This document shows positions 51,781 to 61,182 of a stretch of DNA of 64,000 nt, one piece after another. Origin of the DNA: an uncultured Lachnospiraceae bacterium (GTDB taxonomy: Bacteria > Bacillota > Clostridia > Lachnospirales > Lachnospiraceae). Within the stretch, counting starts at the first letter, position 1. The number at the start of each line of letters is the position of its first letter. Under the pieces are notes generated by a model. The model saw nothing but the letters and a program-made list of their open reading frames with translations, had not been told where the DNA came from and did no database searches. Location: NCBI GenBank assembly GCA_910578555.1, contig CAJTPS010000011.1:1-64000 (forward strand), read 5' to 3'. The position numbers and the translations under genes were made by a program.

Positions 51781-52761
51781 GTGGGAGAGGTACTATCTCA
51801 AAATGAGATTGATAATCTGCTCGCCGCCTTAAGCAGCGGTGAAATAGACGCAGAGGATATGAATGACAACAGTGATAAGCAGGTGAAGAATTACGACTTC
51901 AAACGTCCTACGAAATTCTCGAAAGAACATTTGCGTACACTGGAAATTATCTATGAACATTACGGACGGCTGTTATCAACCAGTCTTCCGATTTATCTTA
52001 GAAAGAGCATACAGATTACCGTGGCGAGTTCCGAAACGGTCATCTTCTCAGAGTTTACCAATGCTCTTTCCAATCCGGTTATCTTAAGTATCGTGAATTT
52101 CCAGCCGCTTGGCGGTACGATCATCATTGAACTGGCGACGCAGCTCGGTTATGCGATGATCGACAGAATGTTGGGAGGCGCAGGGGAGCCGCTTGACAAG
52201 AACAGGGATTTCACAGAAATAGAGATGACGATCATAGAAAAGATGATGGTAGTCTGTATGCAGCTCATGCGCGAGCCGTGGAGAAACGTGGTGGATCTTA
52301 ATCCGGTCATGGAGAGGATCGAAACAAATTCACAGTTTGCACAGGTGATTGCACCAAACGATATGATTGCAATCGTCACACTGAACATGAAGATCGGTGA
52401 TGTGGAGGGGTTCATGAATGTGTGTCTTCCGTTCTTTACGCTGGAATCTGTCATGGATAAGCTGAATACCAAGTACTGGTACGCTAACATGCAGGAGCAG
52501 AAGGACGAGGATTTCGAGGAGTATATCGAGGCGATGCTGCGAAGGGTAGATGTCCCGATCAAGGCTGTATTGGGCAAGACAAGGATATCGGTCAACGACT
52601 TTGTCAATCTGCAGATTGGAGACATCATTCGATTGGATACCGATGTCGATCAGGATATGATCGTGTATGTCGGTAATATGAAGAAATTCACCGCATTACC
52701 GGGTTCCAGCAAAGATAAGAATGCTGTGAGAGTAACGTCGGTAATAAGAGAGGGGGAGTAA
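51781..52761 (+). CDS. fliM: Flagellar motor switch protein FliM
   Basis: The 326-residue switch protein has the CheY-P-binding N-peptide LSQNEIDNLLAAL, a CheC-like middle domain and the C-terminal SpoA domain (LGKTRISVNDFVNLQIGDII). Phosphorylated CheY bound here changes rotor direction. The start is GTG at 51781 directly after AGGAGGTGA (51767-51775). Confidence 0.96.
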   Translation: MGEVLSQNEIDNLLAALSSGEIDAEDMNDNSDKQVKNYDFKRPTKFSKEHLRTLEIIYEHYGRLLSTSLPIYLRKSIQITVASSETVIFSEFTNALSNPVILSIVNFQPLGGTIIIELATQLGYAMIDRMLGGAGEPLDKNRDFTEIEMTIIEKMMVVCMQLMREPWRNVVDLNPVMERIETNSQFAQVIAPNDMIAIVTLNMKIGDVEGFMNVCLPFFTLESVMDKLNTKYWYANMQEQKDEDFEEYIEAMLRRVDVPIKAVLGKTRISVNDFVNLQIGDIIRLDTDVDQDMIVYVGNMKKFTALPGSSKDKNAVRVTSVIREGE

Positions 52762-52765
52762 AGGC

Positions 52766-54028
52766 ATGGACGGAATGTTATCACAAGATGAAATAAATGC
52801 ACTCTTAAGCGGTATGGATGCACCGGGCGAAAGCGCGGCACCGCCGGAGGAACCGGCAGCAACGCCGCAGCCTGCAGCAGCACCGGCACCGGCTCCGGCG
52901 GCAAATACCGGCGGTCCGGATGATTCATTGCTGACAGATATCGAGAAGGATGCCATTGGCGAGGTTGCTAACATCAGCATGGGATCGTCGGCGACGACTC
53001 TGTATTCGCTGGTAAATCGCAAGGTAAACATCACGACTCCTGTGGTCACATTAGCGAAATGGGAGAACGTACTGGAAGAATACGAGAAACCATGTGTATT
53101 TATTCAGATTAAGTATACGGTAGGTCTGGATGGTTCCAACATCCTTGTATTGAAGGAACATGATGTAAAGGTGATTACCGACCTGATGATGGGCGGCGAC
53201 GGAAGCAATACAGATGGAGAATTAGGAGAGCTGCATTTAAGTGCAATCTCAGAGGCGATGAACCAGATGATGGGGTCTTCGGCGACATCGCTTTCCACTA
53301 TGCTTGGCAAGATGATTGATATCAGTCCGCCGGAAGCGAGTCTGGTAGATTTGACGGCTTTTAAGTCAGGCGGAGACATAGCGCCCTTTCTGGAAGGGAC
53401 TTTCGTCAAGATTGCTTTCCGTATGCAGATAGATGATCTGGTTGATTCCACGATCATGCAGTTATATCCGATAGATTTTGCAAAGGAATTGTGCGATACT
53501 TTCTTAAAAAACCAGTTGGGAGAGAGCGAGCCCGCACCTGCACCGCAGGCAGCTGCTCCGGCAGCAGCGCCGCAGATGGCAGCGCCGACACCGCAGCCCG
53601 TACCGCAGATGGCACCACAGATGGATATGAGCCAGATGGGTATGCCGCAGATGCAGATGATGCCGCAAATGCAGATGATGCCACAAATGCAGATGATGCC
53701 GCAGATGCAGATGATGCCGCAGATGCAGCCTAATATGAATATTCAGCCGGCACAGTTCCAGAGCTTCTCCAATGATTTTAATCCGGCACAGATGCAGGAG
53801 AACATCGGGCTGATCAGGGACGTGCCGCTGGAGGTTACGGTAGAACTCGGAAGAACTTCTAAGTCCATTTCGGATATCTTAGATTTCTCACCGGGTACGA
53901 TCATAGAACTTGACAAGATTGCCGGCGAGCCGATCGACGTATTGGTCAATGGTAAGTTTGTAGCAAAAGGTGAGGTAGTTGTAATCGAAGAGAGCTTTGG
54001 TGTTCGGGTAACCGAAATTATCAAATAA
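52766..54028 (+). CDS. fliY: Flagellar motor switch phosphatase FliY
   Basis: The 420-residue protein combines a CheY-P-binding N-peptide (MLSQDEINALL), two CheC/CheX phosphatase motifs, D62-x3-E66-x2-N69 and S159-x3-E163-x2-N166, and a C-terminal FliN/SpoA domain (VPLEVTVELGRTSKSISDIL). It is therefore FliY, which dephosphorylates CheY-P at the rotor, rather than plain FliN. A Pro/Ala linker is at 25-50 and a Met/Pro/Gln repeat at about 285-322 joins the halves. Confidence 0.95.
   Translation: MDGMLSQDEINALLSGMDAPGESAAPPEEPAATPQPAAAPAPAPAANTGGPDDSLLTDIEKDAIGEVANISMGSSATTLYSLVNRKVNITTPVVTLAKWENVLEEYEKPCVFIQIKYTVGLDGSNILVLKEHDVKVITDLMMGGDGSNTDGELGELHLSAISEAMNQMMGSSATSLSTMLGKMIDISPPEASLVDLTAFKSGGDIAPFLEGTFVKIAFRMQIDDLVDSTIMQLYPIDFAKELCDTFLKNQLGESEPAPAPQAAAPAAAPQMAAPTPQPVPQMAPQMDMSQMGMPQMQMMPQMQMMPQMQMMPQMQMMPQMQPNMNIQPAQFQSFSNDFNPAQMQENIGLIRDVPLEVTVELGRTSKSISDILDFSPGTIIELDKIAGEPIDVLVNGKFVAKGEVVVIEESFGVRVTEIIK
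53642..53731 (+). repeat. 18-bp tandem repeat in fliY, five units
   Basis: Units begin at 53642, 53660, 53678, 53696 and 53714 and encode MPQMQM, the last ending in MPQMQP. The unit varies only at the third base of one or two codons. It lies in the linker before the FliN domain and could change length by slippage. Confidence 0.9.
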
Positions 54029-54048
54029 AATGGGATAGGAGAAAAAAG

Positions 54049-54411
54049 ATGGCGAAAAATATTTTGATATGTGATGATGCAGCATTCATGCGTATGATGA
54101 TCAAGGACATCCTGACTAAGAACGGGTATAACGTAGCCGGGGAAGCCGAGAACGGTGCCAAGGCTGTCGAGAAATACAACGAGTTAAAACCTGATTTGGT
54201 GTTGATGGATATTACGATGCCTGAGATGGATGGTATTCAGGCACTTAAGAAAATCAAGGAATCCGATCCGGGAGCAATGATTATCATGTGTTCTGCAATG
54301 GGACAGCAGGCGATGGTTATTGAATCCATTCAGTCCGGCGCAAAAGACTTTATTGTAAAGCCGTTCCAGGCGGATCGTGTATTAGAGGCTGTCAAGAAGG
54401 TAGTGGGATAA
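54049..54411 (+). CDS. cheY: Chemotaxis response regulator CheY
   Basis: This 120-residue single-domain receiver has the acid pocket DD at 9-10, the phosphoryl-accepting D54 in LVLMDITMPEMDG, and the conserved K near 104 in FIVKPFQ. It carries phosphate from CheA to FliM and FliY. The gene shares its final base with the fliO ATG. Confidence 0.95.
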   Translation: MAKNILICDDAAFMRMMIKDILTKNGYNVAGEAENGAKAVEKYNELKPDLVLMDITMPEMDGIQALKKIKESDPGAMIIMCSAMGQQAMVIESIQSGAKDFIVKPFQADRVLEAVKKVVG

Positions 54412-54794
54412 TGCTGCTTACTGTATCGGGAAGAACTGATTCTTATGTACAGTTTCTGACGGTATTGGTTATTTTTGTCTTTGTGCTGCTGATTACTTAC
54501 TGGGTCACGAAATGGACGGCCGGTTATCAGAAGGGACAGACAGCCAATACCAATATGGAGATTCTGGAGACGATCCGGCTCTCCAATAATAAGCTTGTTC
54601 AGATCATCCGCATCGGCAGGAAATATTTGGCGGTGGCAATTTGCAAGGATACTGTTACAATGTTGACAGAGATATCTGAGCAGGATCTGGTTTTCTCTGA
54701 TAAGAATACCGGTGGTACACAGGGATTCAAGGATATATTGGAGAAAATACAAAAAAAGAATTTTCTGGAAAAAGAAGATGGGCGAGACGAATGA
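54411..54794 (+). CDS. fliO: Flagellar biosynthetic protein FliO
   Basis: The 127-residue protein has one membrane helix (about 15-35, FLTVLVIFVFVLLITYWVTK) and a cytoplasmic domain with the family's IRLSNNKLVQIIRIGRKYLA segment. FliO assists FliP ring assembly. It overlaps cheY by one base and fliP by four. Confidence 0.88.
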   Translation: MLLTVSGRTDSYVQFLTVLVIFVFVLLITYWVTKWTAGYQKGQTANTNMEILETIRLSNNKLVQIIRIGRKYLAVAICKDTVTMLTEISEQDLVFSDKNTGGTQGFKDILEKIQKKNFLEKEDGRDE

Positions 54795-55663
54795 AAAAAT
54801 ATTTTTCCGGATATCATTTGGCAAAATTATTATGCCTGCTGTTACTGGCAGGCATATTGCTTAGTCGGAAGACGACGGCTCTGGCGGTGACCGATACGCC
54901 TTATCGTGAATCTAATCTTACGGGAACGACAGAAGAGCGGACGAATGAACGGGCGCCGGGCGCGGCGGAGAATGCCGATGATCTCGCAGAACTGAATATA
55001 GCCAATACGGTGACGGTCACGTACGGCAACGGTAACGGCAGCGTAAACGGTGCGCTGCGGATTTTGGTGATCCTTACACTGATCGCCATAGCGCCGACGC
55101 TGATCATCATGATGACCTCGTTTACCAGAATCATTATTGTTCTGCACTTTACGAGACAGGCACTTAATACACAGACAGCGCCGCCTAACACAGTGTTGAT
55201 AGGCATTGCGCTCTTTTTGACGTTTTTTATCATGCAGCCGACGCTCGGTTCGATCTATACGGAGGCGGTAGTGCCTTACGAGGCAGGGGATATGAATGAA
55301 GAGGAGGCGCTTACAGCGGCGGCCGCACCGATCAGACAGTTTATGTACAAGCAGACATTCAAGAAGGATGTCTCCCTGTTCATGGATATCAACCGGCTGG
55401 AATGGAGCGGGGAACTGGAAGAGATACCGATGAGTGTTCTGGTGCCGAGTTTTATCATCAGTGAGCTGCGCAGGGCCTTTATTATCGGTTTCCTGATCTA
55501 TATACCTTTTATTGTTATTGATATGGTGGTGGCCTCCACACTGATGAGTATGGGTATGATGATGCTGCCGCCGACGACGATTTCCATGCCTTTTAAGATT
55601 CTGCTGTTTGTGCTTGCGGACGGATGGTATCTGATCATCAAGGGACTGGTAACGAGCTTCTGA
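54791..55663 (+). CDS. fliP: Flagellar export gate protein FliP
   Basis: The 290-residue FliP has a cleavable signal peptide (about 1-35), unusual among export gate proteins but normal for FliP, and four membrane helices. Conserved strings are MMTSFTRIIIVLHFTRQAL, PPNTVLIGIALFLTFFIM and SELRRAFIIGFLIYIPF. It forms the core export channel with FliQ and FliR. The start overlaps fliO in an ATGA arrangement. Confidence 0.96.
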   Translation: MKKYFSGYHLAKLLCLLLLAGILLSRKTTALAVTDTPYRESNLTGTTEERTNERAPGAAENADDLAELNIANTVTVTYGNGNGSVNGALRILVILTLIAIAPTLIIMMTSFTRIIIVLHFTRQALNTQTAPPNTVLIGIALFLTFFIMQPTLGSIYTEAVVPYEAGDMNEEEALTAAAAPIRQFMYKQTFKKDVSLFMDINRLEWSGELEEIPMSVLVPSFIISELRRAFIIGFLIYIPFIVIDMVVASTLMSMGMMMLPPTTISMPFKILLFVLADGWYLIIKGLVTSF

Positions 55664-55716
55664 GTTTTGGCGGGGACTGTGAAGACCGATTTTTATAGAA
55701 ACGGGTGAAATGAGAT

Positions 55717-55986
55717 ATGACAATAGATGAAGTCACAGCCGTGGCACAGACAGCCATATATACGATTATTAAATGTTCGGCGCCTCTTTTGCTGGTGTCT
55801 TTATGCGTGGGTCTGATTGTCAGTATATTCCAGACGGTCACGTCCATTCAGGAGCAGACGCTTACATTCGTTCCGAAGATACTGGCGATTTTTCTGGGAT
55901 TGATCCTGATGGGGCACTGGATCATGAATAATATGGTGGAGTATATGATCGAGTTGTGGTCCAACTTCGGTGCATATATTAATTAA
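55717..55986 (+). CDS. fliQ: Flagellar export gate protein FliQ
   Basis: This 89-residue protein has two membrane helices with the family strings PLLLVSLCVGLIVSIFQTVT and FLGLILMGHWIMNNMVEY. It packs around FliP in the export gate. Confidence 0.95.
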   Translation: MTIDEVTAVAQTAIYTIIKCSAPLLLVSLCVGLIVSIFQTVTSIQEQTLTFVPKILAIFLGLILMGHWIMNNMVEYMIELWSNFGAYIN

Positions 55987-56000
55987 GAGCGAGAGTCTTT

Positions 56001-56780
56001 ATGATTAATATTTCATTTACTTATGCGGATTTAGAATATTTCCTGCTGATTCTGGTGCGGGTGACATGTTTTGTCCACGTGGCGCCTTTTTTCTCGCTAA
56101 ACGGCGTGCCGCGCACTGTTAAGATCGGGTTCAGCATATTTCTTGCGTATCTGCTCTATACGGCGGTAGAACGCAATGAGGTGGTATATAATACACTGAT
56201 CGGCTATGCCGTTGTCATTATGAAAGAAGCGCTGACGGGATTTCTGATCGGCTGGGGTGCACAGATCTGTGCAACGGTGACATCTCTGGCAGGAAGCATC
56301 GCGGATATGGAGATCGGATTGTCCATGGTATCATTGATGGACCCGGCAACCAAACAGCAGGCGACCTTTACGGGCGTGTTTTACCAGTATTTCTTTACAC
56401 TATTAATGATTATCACCGGCATGTATCAATATCTGTTACGTGCGTTAATTGACAGCTTTACGCTGATTCCCGTAAACGGCGCGATTTTCCGGGCGGAATC
56501 TTTGGTGGAATCGCTGGCTGTGTTTATGGGAGATTATATCACGATCGGGTTTCGAATCATTCTTCCGATCTTCTGTACCATGATTCTGCTGAATGCCGTT
56601 ATGGGTGTACTCGCCAAGGTGTCTCCGCAGATGAATATGTTTGCGGTAGGTATGCAGCTCAAGGTACTGGTCGGACTCGGAATCATATTCCTGACAATCC
56701 GAATGATGCCGAATGCGGCGGACTATGTGTTTGTGGAGATGAAGAGGATGATCGTGTCTTTTGTGGAGGGAATGACGTGA
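56001..56780 (+). CDS. fliR: Flagellar export gate protein FliR
   Basis: The 259-residue protein has about six membrane helices and the family segment NGVPRTVKIGFSIFLAYLL, then IADMEIGLSMVSLMDP. It closes the FliP-FliQ gate. Its stop overlaps the GTG start of flhB by four bases. Confidence 0.95.
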   Translation: MINISFTYADLEYFLLILVRVTCFVHVAPFFSLNGVPRTVKIGFSIFLAYLLYTAVERNEVVYNTLIGYAVVIMKEALTGFLIGWGAQICATVTSLAGSIADMEIGLSMVSLMDPATKQQATFTGVFYQYFFTLLMIITGMYQYLLRALIDSFTLIPVNGAIFRAESLVESLAVFMGDYITIGFRIILPIFCTMILLNAVMGVLAKVSPQMNMFAVGMQLKVLVGLGIIFLTIRMMPNAADYVFVEMKRMIVSFVEGMT

Positions 56781-57889
56781 TATTAGAGTATGATCTCCAA
56801 TTCTTTGCCAAGGACGGTCCGGGCGGAGAGAAAACAGAAGAACCTACCAGTAAGAAACTGTCGGATGCCCGTAAGGAAGGGCAGGTAGCCAAGAGTAAGG
56901 AGATTACGAATGCGTTCGAGCTGCTGGTCTTTTTCCTGCTGATATATTTCTGGGTTGAGTACATGGGAACCTACTTTGTAGGGAACATGTACGATATCTA
57001 CAGTCAGATACCGGAGTATACCAAGATGTATGATGGATTCATACAGGATCAGACCTTTAATGCGCTTTTTGTAAAATCTATGACAAGGATACTGCTTCTT
57101 ATGGCGCCTTTTCTGATGGTCGGATTTCTGGTATCCTTCATTACGAATGTGGTGCAGGTCAAGTGGCAGGTTACCACAAAACCTCTGCAGCCCAAATTCA
57201 ATAAACTGAGTCCGATCAGCGGATTTAAGCGTTTTTTCTCTATTAATTCATTTGTGGAGCTTGTCAAGTCGCTTCTCAAGCTGGGACTGATCGGCTATGT
57301 GGTTTACTCGTATCTGAAGAAGAATATGCCGCCGTTGTATCAGTTCTACGGACTGTCCCTGAATCAGGGGATTGCACAGGTGGGTGCACTGGTGGTGAAC
57401 CTCGGGATACGCATATCTCTCTTCTATATGATCATCGCGCTGTTAGATTATATCTATCAGAAGGTGAAGTTCAAAAAAGATATGAAGATGACGAAGCAGG
57501 AAGTCAAAGATGAGTTTAAGAATCAGGAAGGTGACCCGCAGATCAAGGGCAAACAGCGGCAGAAAATGATGGAGGCTTCCAGACGCCGTATGATGCAGGC
57601 GCTTCCGCAGGCGGATGTGGTTATTACCAACCCGACGCACTACGCCGTGGCGATCAAATATGACCCGGAGGTATATGACGCGCCTTATGTAGTTGCCAAG
57701 GGTGCGGATTATCTGGCACAGAAGATCAAGGAGACGGCGAAAGAGAATCACATTGAGATCGTGGAGAACAAACCGCTGGCCCGTATGCTGTATGCCAATG
57801 TGGACGTAGGCAGCGTGGTGCCGCCGGAACTGTATCAGGCGGTTGCGGAAGTGCTCGCTTTCGTATATCATTTACAGGGAAAAGTGTAG
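56777..57889 (+). CDS. flhB: Flagellar export switch protein FlhB
   Basis: The 370-residue protein has a membrane region of four helices (about 40-210) and a cytoplasmic domain with the autocleavage motif N285-P-T-H (VITNPTHYAVAIKY). Cleavage there permits the hook-to-filament switch with FliK. The start is GTG at 56777; the opening EYDLQFFAKDGPGGEKTEEP is typical. Confidence 0.97.
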   Translation: MILEYDLQFFAKDGPGGEKTEEPTSKKLSDARKEGQVAKSKEITNAFELLVFFLLIYFWVEYMGTYFVGNMYDIYSQIPEYTKMYDGFIQDQTFNALFVKSMTRILLLMAPFLMVGFLVSFITNVVQVKWQVTTKPLQPKFNKLSPISGFKRFFSINSFVELVKSLLKLGLIGYVVYSYLKKNMPPLYQFYGLSLNQGIAQVGALVVNLGIRISLFYMIIALLDYIYQKVKFKKDMKMTKQEVKDEFKNQEGDPQIKGKQRQKMMEASRRRMMQALPQADVVITNPTHYAVAIKYDPEVYDAPYVVAKGADYLAQKIKETAKENHIEIVENKPLARMLYANVDVGSVVPPELYQAVAEVLAFVYHLQGKV

Positions 57890-57907
57890 GAAAGGAGGAA
57901 AAAGTTC

Positions 57908-59950
57908 ATGGGAAAACTCAGGAAAGCTGACCTTGGCGTAGCCATTTATCTGCTGGCCGCGTTTATTATGCTGATCGTACCGATCGGATCGGGACTTCTG
58001 GATGTTCTGCTGGCGTGTAACATCGCGATCGCGTTCACGATCATGTTTGGCTGTATGTTTGCGACGGAAGTGCTGAATATGTCTTATTTCCCCACAATCC
58101 TGCTGTTTACAACGGTATTCAGGATTGCACTGAACGTTTCTTCCACGAAACTGATTCTGACGACAGGCGATCCCGGTAATGTAGTCCGCACTTTCGGTCA
58201 GTATGTGGGTGGTAATGATATTATTGTAGGCTGTATTGTTTTTGTCATTCTGATTATTGTGCAGTTTATGATTATCAATAAAGGTTCCGAGCGTGTGGCT
58301 GAGGTTACCGCGAGATTCACGCTGGATGCCATGCCTGGTAAGCAGATGGCGATCGACGCTGACTTGAATACCGGAGCGATCAGCGACGAGGAGGCCAAGA
58401 GGCGTCGTGAGAAGATACAGGAGGAGTCAAGCTTCTTCGGTTCTATGGATGGTGCCGTGAAATATGTTAAGGGAGATGCTACCGCAGGTCTTCTTATTAC
58501 CTTTATTAATATTGTGGGCGGTATCGCCATGGGTGTATGGCGGCAGGGCATGGAGATGAGCGAGGCGCTGACGACTTTCACGGTTCTGACTATCGGTGAC
58601 GGTCTGGTCAGTCAGATCCCGTCTCTGCTGATTTCGTTATCGACCGGTATTCTTGTCACCAAGGGGTCCAAGGATGCGGATTTTGGTACGGCGCTCGTCA
58701 GCCAGTTATTCGGCGTGCCCAAGGTACTCTATCTGGTAGGCGCGGTTATTGCGGCACTGGGTATCATCACACCGCTTAACACAGTGATCTTCGTGGGACT
58801 CGGCATGGTCTTTATCGTGGTAGGCAGAATCATGGCAGGCACGATCGAGACGGCGGAGATCGAACACGAGGCGGATGAAGAAGAGGCGGCTGCGGAGGAG
58901 ATCAGACAGCCGGAGAATGTTACATCGCTTCTGCAGGTAGATCCGATCGAGCTGGAGTTTGGTTACGGTATTATCCCGCTTGCGGATGTGAATCAGGGCG
59001 GTGACCTGTTAGACCGTGTTGTTATGATCAGACGTCAGATCGCGCTGGAACTGGGTACTGTTGTACCGATTATCCGTCTGCGTGATAATATACAGTTGAA
59101 TCCGAACCAGTATATTATTAAAATAAAAGGTGTACAGGTCAGTGAGGGCGAGATCCTCTTTGATCACTATATGGCGATGAATCCCGGTTACGTGGAGGAG
59201 GAGATCACAGGTATTCCTACGTTTGAGCCGTCCTTCCATCTGCCGGCGATCTGGATCACCGAGGGTCAGCGGGAGCGGGCGGAGAGTATGGGCTATACCG
59301 TAGTCGATCCGCCGTCTATCATTGCGACGCACCTGACTGAGATCATCAGACAGTACATAGCGGAACTTCTGACCAGACAGGATGTGCAGAACCTGGTCAA
59401 CAACTTAAGAGAATCAAATCCTTCACTGGTGGAAGAACTGGTGCCGAAGCTGCTCGGGCTTGGTGAGATACAGAAGGTACTGCAGAATCTGTTGAAGGAG
59501 GGCATCTCCATCAGGGATCTGCTGACCATATTTGAGACACTTGCAGACTATGCGGCGACCACAAGGGATACGGATATTCTGACGGAATATGTGAGACAGA
59601 GTCTTAAGCGGGCGATATCCAACAAGTTCTTCCCGTCCAATGAGACGACCAGCGTGGTGACGCTCGATCCGAAGCTGGAACAGGAGATTATGTCCAGCGT
59701 GAAGCAGACGGAGCAGGGGGCTTATCTGACGCTTGATCCCATAAAGACGAAGTCGATCATAGAGTCTGTGGGTACGGAGACCAAGAAGCTCGAAGATCTG
59801 GGTAAGATGCCTCTGGTCATTACATCTCCGATTGTGCGAGTGTATTTTAAGAAGTTGACGGAGGATTATTATAAGGATCTGGTCGTTGTGTCTTACAATG
59901 AGGTTGATTCCAATATTGAATTACAATCCGTCGGGATGGTGACAGCATAA
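57908..59950 (+). CDS. flhA: Flagellar export apparatus protein FlhA
   Basis: The 680-residue protein has about eight membrane helices to about residue 310 and a large cytoplasmic domain that docks late substrates and chaperones. The FHIPEP-type signature is visible as FTLDAMPGKQMAIDADLNTG with EEAKRRREKIQEE. Its final base is shared with the flhF ATG. Confidence 0.97.
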   Translation: MGKLRKADLGVAIYLLAAFIMLIVPIGSGLLDVLLACNIAIAFTIMFGCMFATEVLNMSYFPTILLFTTVFRIALNVSSTKLILTTGDPGNVVRTFGQYVGGNDIIVGCIVFVILIIVQFMIINKGSERVAEVTARFTLDAMPGKQMAIDADLNTGAISDEEAKRRREKIQEESSFFGSMDGAVKYVKGDATAGLLITFINIVGGIAMGVWRQGMEMSEALTTFTVLTIGDGLVSQIPSLLISLSTGILVTKGSKDADFGTALVSQLFGVPKVLYLVGAVIAALGIITPLNTVIFVGLGMVFIVVGRIMAGTIETAEIEHEADEEEAAAEEIRQPENVTSLLQVDPIELEFGYGIIPLADVNQGGDLLDRVVMIRRQIALELGTVVPIIRLRDNIQLNPNQYIIKIKGVQVSEGEILFDHYMAMNPGYVEEEITGIPTFEPSFHLPAIWITEGQRERAESMGYTVVDPPSIIATHLTEIIRQYIAELLTRQDVQNLVNNLRESNPSLVEELVPKLLGLGEIQKVLQNLLKEGISIRDLLTIFETLADYAATTRDTDILTEYVRQSLKRAISNKFFPSNETTSVVTLDPKLEQEIMSSVKQTEQGAYLTLDPIKTKSIIESVGTETKKLEDLGKMPLVITSPIVRVYFKKLTEDYYKDLVVVSYNEVDSNIELQSVGMVTA

Positions 59951-61170
59951 TGATAATCAAGAAGTTTACCGCGAAAACAGAAAAAGAAGCGATAGAGAAC
60001 GCTAAACAGGAGCTTGGTGAAGGCGTGGTGGTCATGAATGTCAGGGAGGTTAAGGCGAAAGGATTTCTGGCGTTCTTAAAACCGCATATGACGGAGGTGA
60101 CCGTAGCGCTGGAGGAGGAGAGCGAGAAGTATACGGCGGCGGTCTCTGCGATCAATAATGTGATTGCTTCCAGCCAGACGCCGGTAACGCCTCCACCGGT
60201 CCCGCAGCCGCAGCCAGCGCCTCAGCCGACGGAGGAAACAGTTAGAAAAGACAGCAGCGCCATAGAGGAGAAACTGGACAGCTTACAGTCACTTCTGGAA
60301 CAGCAGCTGCAGAAACCTGATGAGAATAAGGAAGACAAAAGCGATAAGGAAACCGGGAAGAAAGAGGAGACGGAGATCGATAAATTTATGACGCTCCTCC
60401 ATAATACCATGCTGGAGAATGAAGTTGACGAGGCGTATGCGGACGATATTATACATGAAATCGAGCAGATCAACAAGCCCAACATGCCGTTTGACTACGC
60501 GCTTGCAAATATTTATCAGAAGATGATTCTGAAGTTCGGCATGCCAAGCTGCATTACACCGGCACAGAGCGGTATCAAGATGGTGTTTTTTGTCGGGCCT
60601 ACAGGAGTGGGCAAGACGACTACAATTGCCAAGATTGCTTCTATTTTCCGGGTAGACCAGAAGAAAAAAGTGGCGCTTCTGACTGCAGATACCTATCGGA
60701 TCGCCGCTGCGGAGCAGCTTCGCACCTATGCGAATATCCTGGAGGTGCCGTTCCGCATCATATATACCGTAGAGGAAATTGACAGAGCGATTGAAGATTT
60801 TAAAGATTATGATTATATTCTGATTGATACGGCGGGACATTCCCACCAGAATCAAACGCAGAAGGAGAGTATGAGCAATCTGATTCACTCCGTGGATGAC
60901 AAGATTGAGAAGGAGGTATACCTCGTTTTAAGCGCGACAACCAAATATCGGGATCTGATCAGTATAGCGGATTCTTATAAAGAGATGACGGACTACAAAC
61001 TGATTTTTACTAAACTGGATGAAACCACTACGCTGGGGAATCTTCTAAATCTGAGACTGTATACGGGTGCCGAATTGTCTTATGTGACTTACGGACAGAA
61101 CGTGCCGGATGACATTGAGGAGTTCAATTCGCAGAGCACAGTCAAGCAGCTTTTGGGAGGAAAAAACTAA
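59950..61170 (+). CDS. flhF: Flagellar SRP-like GTPase FlhF
   Basis: The 406-residue GTPase has a basic N-terminal domain, a Pro/Gln-rich linker (about 80-100), and the NG domain: G1 GPTGVGKTTT from 216, LLTADTYRIAAAEQLRTYA, DTAGHSHQN and TKLDET. FlhF sets flagellar number and position with FlhG. It starts at the last base of flhA, and flhG follows 12 bases later. Confidence 0.96.
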   Translation: MIIKKFTAKTEKEAIENAKQELGEGVVVMNVREVKAKGFLAFLKPHMTEVTVALEEESEKYTAAVSAINNVIASSQTPVTPPPVPQPQPAPQPTEETVRKDSSAIEEKLDSLQSLLEQQLQKPDENKEDKSDKETGKKEETEIDKFMTLLHNTMLENEVDEAYADDIIHEIEQINKPNMPFDYALANIYQKMILKFGMPSCITPAQSGIKMVFFVGPTGVGKTTTIAKIASIFRVDQKKKVALLTADTYRIAAAEQLRTYANILEVPFRIIYTVEEIDRAIEDFKDYDYILIDTAGHSHQNQTQKESMSNLIHSVDDKIEKEVYLVLSATTKYRDLISIADSYKEMTDYKLIFTKLDETTTLGNLLNLRLYTGAELSYVTYGQNVPDDIEEFNSQSTVKQLLGGKN

Positions 61171-61182
61171 GGAGGAAGGCTA

